Of a stretch of 14,960 bases of DNA, positions 12,132 to 14,960 are shown piece by piece (position 1 is the first letter of the stretch; each line of letters begins with the position of its first letter). Origin of the DNA: JAFDVN01 sp035758545 (GTDB lineage: Bacteria; Acidobacteriota; Holophagae; Holophagales; Holophagaceae); assembly GCA_035758545.1 (NCBI GenBank), contig DASTWQ010000134.1:1-14960 (forward strand). Direction: 5' to 3'. The notes beneath the pieces are model-generated. The model saw only the letters and a program-made list of their open reading frames with translations. It was not told the origin of the DNA and searched no databases. The position numbers and the translations under genes are program-made.

Positions 12132-13442
12132 TCAGCCCAATTCCCCCAGCAGCTTGACCAGGCCCGCCCGGTACGCGGCCTGGAGGTCCTGTTCCACCTC
12201 GGTCACCTGGGCCGCCCGCTCCAGGGGGGTCCCGTCCACCCAGGGCCGCTCACCCGGCAGGAGTCCGATGGCCCGGTTCCGTCCCAGGCCCTTGGCCCGG
12301 TAGAGGCAGGCGTCCGCCAGGCCCAGCACCTGCTCCCAGCCGAGGTGGTGGGGCCGGGCGGGATCGAAGGGGAAGAGGCTGTAGCCGATGGAGCAGGAGC
12401 GCCGCAGCTCGGCGCCGTCCGGCAGGCGGAAGGTGTGGGCCTCCACCCGCTCCCGGATGCGCTCCGCCAGCATGAGGGCGTAGCCGCGGTCCGCGCCCCG
12501 GGCCACCAGCACGAACTCCTCGCCGCCCCAGCGGATGACCAGATCCTGCTTGCGCAGGGTCTCCGTGAGGAGGGCCGCCAGCTGCTTCAGCACCGCGTCC
12601 CCGGCGGCGTGGCCGTGGGTGTCGTTGACCTGCTTGAAGTGGTCCAGATCCAGCAGGAGGATCGCGAGGCTCTGCTTCACCGGGGATTCCTGGTTCCAGG
12701 ACCGCAGGATCTGCTCGGACTCGGGGCCCATGAACTCCTGGAGGTAGCGCCGGTTCCGCAGGCCCGTCAGGGAGTCCTGCAGGGAGAGGGCCTTCAGCTG
12801 CAGGCCCGTGAGCACCCGGTCCACCAGCAGCCGGTGGTTCTGCAGGGACATGGCGATGACCGCCCCCAGGTAGATCACCAGCATGAGCACCAGCAGGTGG
12901 TTGTAGTCCGGGATCCCCCCCCGCAGGACCGCCATGCCCAGCAGGGAGAGGATGTCGATGCCCGCGTAGGCCAGGTAGGACCAGGCGCTGGCGGACATGC
13001 TCGTCATGGCCACGGCGTTGATGCCCGTGTGGGTGATGATGAGCAGGCCGATCTGGCCCGCGTCCAGGTAGGGCCAGGCCAGGATGTTCATGAGCGCGAA
13101 GCCGAAGGACTGCAGCACGGCGCTGATGAAGAACAGGTGCCCCAGCTGCCGGGTCGTCCGGCGCACGGCGCCCCGCTTGAGGGCGGACAGGAAGAGCGCC
13201 CGGACGCCCATGACGAGGGCGATGAAGGCGAAGGCCCAGCGCAGGCTCGGCTCGTGCCGCCAGGCCTTGTCCAGGATCTCCCGGAAGATCACCAGCACCG
13301 GCACCAGGGCCGCCAGGGTGAGGGCGCTGCGGTCGTAGACCTCCTGGACCAGCGCGGCGCGGAGGGCGTCCTCGTAGGGGGCGTCCTCGGGACGGAGGCG
13401 GACGGGGCCGAGATCCAGGAGGGACATGGTGGATGCCGTCAC
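12132..13442 (-). CDS. Membrane-anchored GGDEF diguanylate cyclase (middle copy)
   Basis: A 436-residue paralogue of its two neighbours with the same plan: cytosolic N-terminus, about six membrane segments between 40 and 200, linker, GGDEF domain and a Trp/Arg-containing tail. The domain begins D-S-L-T-G-L-R-N-R-R-Y-L (223-234), has Asp265/Asp267 in L-D-L-D-H-F-K, G-G-E-E-F at 306-310, and an I-site R-K-Q-D (297-300) five residues before it, so both catalysis and feedback inhibition look intact. The start is GTG at 13442, preferred because GAGGG, formed by the end of the upstream gene, lies nine bases before it; ATG 13427 (M-S-L-L-D-L-G) is an alternative. The gap to the upstream cyclase is 12 bases, indicating co-transcription. 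Confidence 0.93.
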   Translation of the reverse strand: MTASTMSLLDLGPVRLRPEDAPYEDALRAALVQEVYDRSALTLAALVPVLVIFREILDKAWRHEPSLRWAFAFIALVMGVRALFLSALKRGAVRRTTRQLGHLFFISAVLQSFGFALMNILAWPYLDAGQIGLLIITHTGINAVAMTSMSASAWSYLAYAGIDILSLLGMAVLRGGIPDYNHLLVLMLVIYLGAVIAMSLQNHRLLVDRVLTGLQLKALSLQDSLTGLRNRRYLQEFMGPESEQILRSWNQESPVKQSLAILLLDLDHFKQVNDTHGHAAGDAVLKQLAALLTETLRKQDLVIRWGGEEFVLVARGADRGYALMLAERIRERVEAHTFRLPDGAELRRSCSIGYSLFPFDPARPHHLGWEQVLGLADACLYRAKGLGRNRAIGLLPGERPWVDGTPLERAAQVTEVEQDLQAAYRAGLVKLLGELG

Positions 13443-13454
13443 GGTAACAGGCCC

Positions 13455-14702
13455 TCAGGGCCCGTGGACGATCCGCATCAGGCCCTGCCGCTCCGCCGTC
13501 TCCAGATCCCGCAGCCGCTCCAGCAGCCGCGCCGGGCTGCCGGGGCGCGGCTGGCAGGCCACCGCCCCCGCGATCCGGTCCCGGCCCGCGGCCTTGGCCC
13601 GGAGCATGGCGGCGTCCGCCAGGGCCAGGACCCGCTCCCAGTTCAGCAGCTCGGGCCGCTCCGGGAAGAAGGGGAAGCGGGCGTAGCCGATGGAGCAGGT
13701 CTGGGGGAGGAGCCGGCCGTCCGACAGCCGCAGGGGCTCCGCGCGGAGCCGCTGAAGGAAGCGGTCCGCCAGCGGGGCCGCGCTCTCGCCCTCCTGCAGC
13801 CGGGCCACCACCACGAACTCCTCGCCGCCCCAGCGCACCAGCACGTCGGACTTCCGGGCCGTGTCCCGCAGCAGGTCCGCGCAGTGGCGCAGCACCGCGT
13901 CGCCCACCGCGTGGCCGTGGGTGTCGTTCACGGCCTTGAACTGGTCCAGGTCGATCATGAGCAGGGCGAGGGCGCCGCCCTCCTCGTCCCGCAGCACCTG
14001 GGGCGCCTCGGTCTCCATGAAGGCCTGGAGGAAGCGCCGGTTCCGCAGGCCCGTGAGGCTGTCCTGCAGCGCCGCCCGGGAATTCTGCAGGCTCAGGGCC
14101 AGGGCCTCCCGCCGCTGCCGGAAGGTGCGCAGGATGAGGAGCCCGAGCCCCGCCGCGAAGACCGCCACCAGCAGCAGCAGGTCCCAGGCGCCCCAGCGGC
14201 CCCCGTCCCGGGCCAGCAGGAAGGTGAGGGCCCCGAGGATCGGCGCCATGAAGGCGAGGAAGGCCGTGGGGCTGGCGGCCATGGCGAGGATCCCCACCGA
14301 GAGCACCGCCAGGTGCACCAGGGCCAGCAGGGCGATCTGCACCGGCGAGAGGGCCGGGTAGACCAGCACGCTCACCATCGCCAGCCCGAGCCCCATGGCC
14401 AGCGCGCCGGCGGCGAAGCTCCACATCCGCGTCCGCGGCGAGGTCATGGGTCCGAGCCCCTTCAACGAGAGCTGGGCGTGCAGCCAGCGCAGGACCACGA
14501 TGCCCAGCAGGGCCCCGTACCAGGCCAGGGCCGCCGGATCGTTGAACAGGGCCCGGCCCAGCACCCGCGCCAGCGCGAGTAGGAGCAGCAGCACCAGCGG
14601 GATGGAGAGGCGCCCCTGGTCCAGGAGGTCCCGCGCCAGTTCGGCCCGGATCTCCTCCTCGAGGAGGGGGTCCGGCGGGAGGTCCTTCAGGGGCGGGGGC
14701 AC
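13455..14702 (-). CDS. Membrane-anchored GGDEF diguanylate cyclase (upstream copy)
   Basis: A 415-residue protein, the first of the three tandem cyclases in the direction of transcription. Residues 1-31 are cytosolic and acidic, hydrophobic segments fill about 32-192, and the GGDEF domain begins at D-S-L-T-G-L-R-N-R-R-F-L (214-225), nearly identical there to the middle copy. Asp251/Asp253 are in I-D-L-D-Q-F-K (Gln where the others have His), N259-D-T-H-G-H follows, G-G-E-E-F is at 292-296, and the I-site R-K-S-D is at 283-286. The start is GTG at 14702, one base after the stop of the amidohydrolase gene with GGGA upstream, so the two are probably translationally coupled. Confidence 0.92.
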   Translation of the reverse strand: MPPPLKDLPPDPLLEEEIRAELARDLLDQGRLSIPLVLLLLLALARVLGRALFNDPAALAWYGALLGIVVLRWLHAQLSLKGLGPMTSPRTRMWSFAAGALAMGLGLAMVSVLVYPALSPVQIALLALVHLAVLSVGILAMAASPTAFLAFMAPILGALTFLLARDGGRWGAWDLLLLVAVFAAGLGLLILRTFRQRREALALSLQNSRAALQDSLTGLRNRRFLQAFMETEAPQVLRDEEGGALALLMIDLDQFKAVNDTHGHAVGDAVLRHCADLLRDTARKSDVLVRWGGEEFVVVARLQEGESAAPLADRFLQRLRAEPLRLSDGRLLPQTCSIGYARFPFFPERPELLNWERVLALADAAMLRAKAAGRDRIAGAVACQPRPGSPARLLERLRDLETAERQGLMRIVHGP

Positions 14703-14703
14703 G

Positions 14704-14960
14704 TCATTCCCGCGGCGGGGCCTTGAGATCGGCCTCCTGGCCCGCCACCCACAGGCGGCCGGGCTTCAGGGCGCGAAGGGCCTGGGGCGGCAGGGACGCG
14801 AGATCCGCGTCCACCCACACCAGGTCCGCGGCGAGGCCCGGGGCCAGGCGGCCCAGCTGGTCCCCGCGGCCGAGGGCCTTCGCCCCCGCCAGGGTGTAGG
14901 CCCGGAGCGCCTCCTCCCGGGTCATGCGCTGGTCGCCGTTGAAGCCGCCGGGCGGGTCCC
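14704..14960 (-). CDS. Amidohydrolase family protein, C-terminal part (5' end outside window)
   Basis: Only the last 85 or so residues are present; the frame is open to the right edge. The sequence G-F-N-G-D-Q-R-M-T-R-E-E-A-L-R-A-Y-T, then L-G-R-L-A-P-G-L-A-A-D-L-V-W-V-D-A-D, is the characteristic end of metal-dependent amidohydrolases, most like the YtcJ group in which an x-Q-R-x-T-R-E-E-A-L segment precedes the closing beta domain. The metal site is outside the window, so substrate and activity cannot be read. Its TGA is one base before the GTG of the first diguanylate cyclase, making it the upstream partner in that run. Confidence 0.8.
   Translation of the reverse strand, partial: DPPGGFNGDQRMTREEALRAYTLAGAKALGRGDQLGRLAPGLAADLVWVDADLASLPPQALRALKPGRLWVAGQEADLKAPPRE

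Noticed and set aside
11655..14582. A 975-codon open frame on the plus strand, opposite the three cyclase genes
   Set aside because: It is antisense to three clear GGDEF genes; its translation is Gly/Gln/Val/His-rich with no domain, the usual product of reading high-G+C genes backwards.

Overview
This window is high-G+C bacterial chromosome carrying mostly housekeeping genes, with 16 complete protein-coding genes and two that run off the edges. Dense packing, very G+C-rich third positions, stop/start overlaps and the mix of protein types suggest an Acidobacteriota genome of the Holophaga/Geothrix kind. That placement is inference from the look of the proteins and was not tested by a search.

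Layout. (a) 1-382: a visibly less G+C-rich left edge with the 3' end of a small plus-strand gene that resembles immunity-type or orphan accessory proteins. (b) 4414-383, minus strand: dihydroorotase (pyrC), a 57-residue Lys-rich protein, a UPF0178 (YaiI/YqxD) protein, a lipoprotein with a formylglycine-generating-enzyme-like domain, and a KAS III-type ketoacyl-ACP synthase. (c) 4464-4713: a gene-free 250-base inverted-repeat element with 36-base imperfect terminal arms, a tandem internal module and several hairpins. (d) 6399-4715, minus strand: IMP dehydrogenase (guaB), with a 74-residue membrane protein whose start overlaps the guaB stop. (e) 7410-6481: an orphan Opp/Dpp-type ABC ATPase, divergent from a YdcH/DUF465-type small protein at 7609-7836. 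(f) 9049-7841: imidazolonepropionase (hutI), divergent from a two-gene plus-strand unit (9083-10108) made of a degenerate penicillin-binding-protein-like secreted protein and a GIY-YIG domain protein. (g) 14960-10105, minus strand: the end of an amidohydrolase, three tandem membrane-anchored GGDEF diguanylate cyclases, and ribulose-phosphate 3-epimerase (rpe).

How the genes relate: pyrC and guaB give pyrimidine and purine nucleotide synthesis on either side of the repeat element, rpe belongs to the pentose phosphate pathway, hutI to histidine breakdown, and the three cyclases would make c-di-GMP from GTP under separate membrane sensors. I see no CRISPR array, tRNA, rRNA, prophage or recognisable transposase. 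The observations most worth following are the 250-base repeat element, the PBP-like protein in which all three catalytic motifs look degenerate, and the tandem cyclase array.
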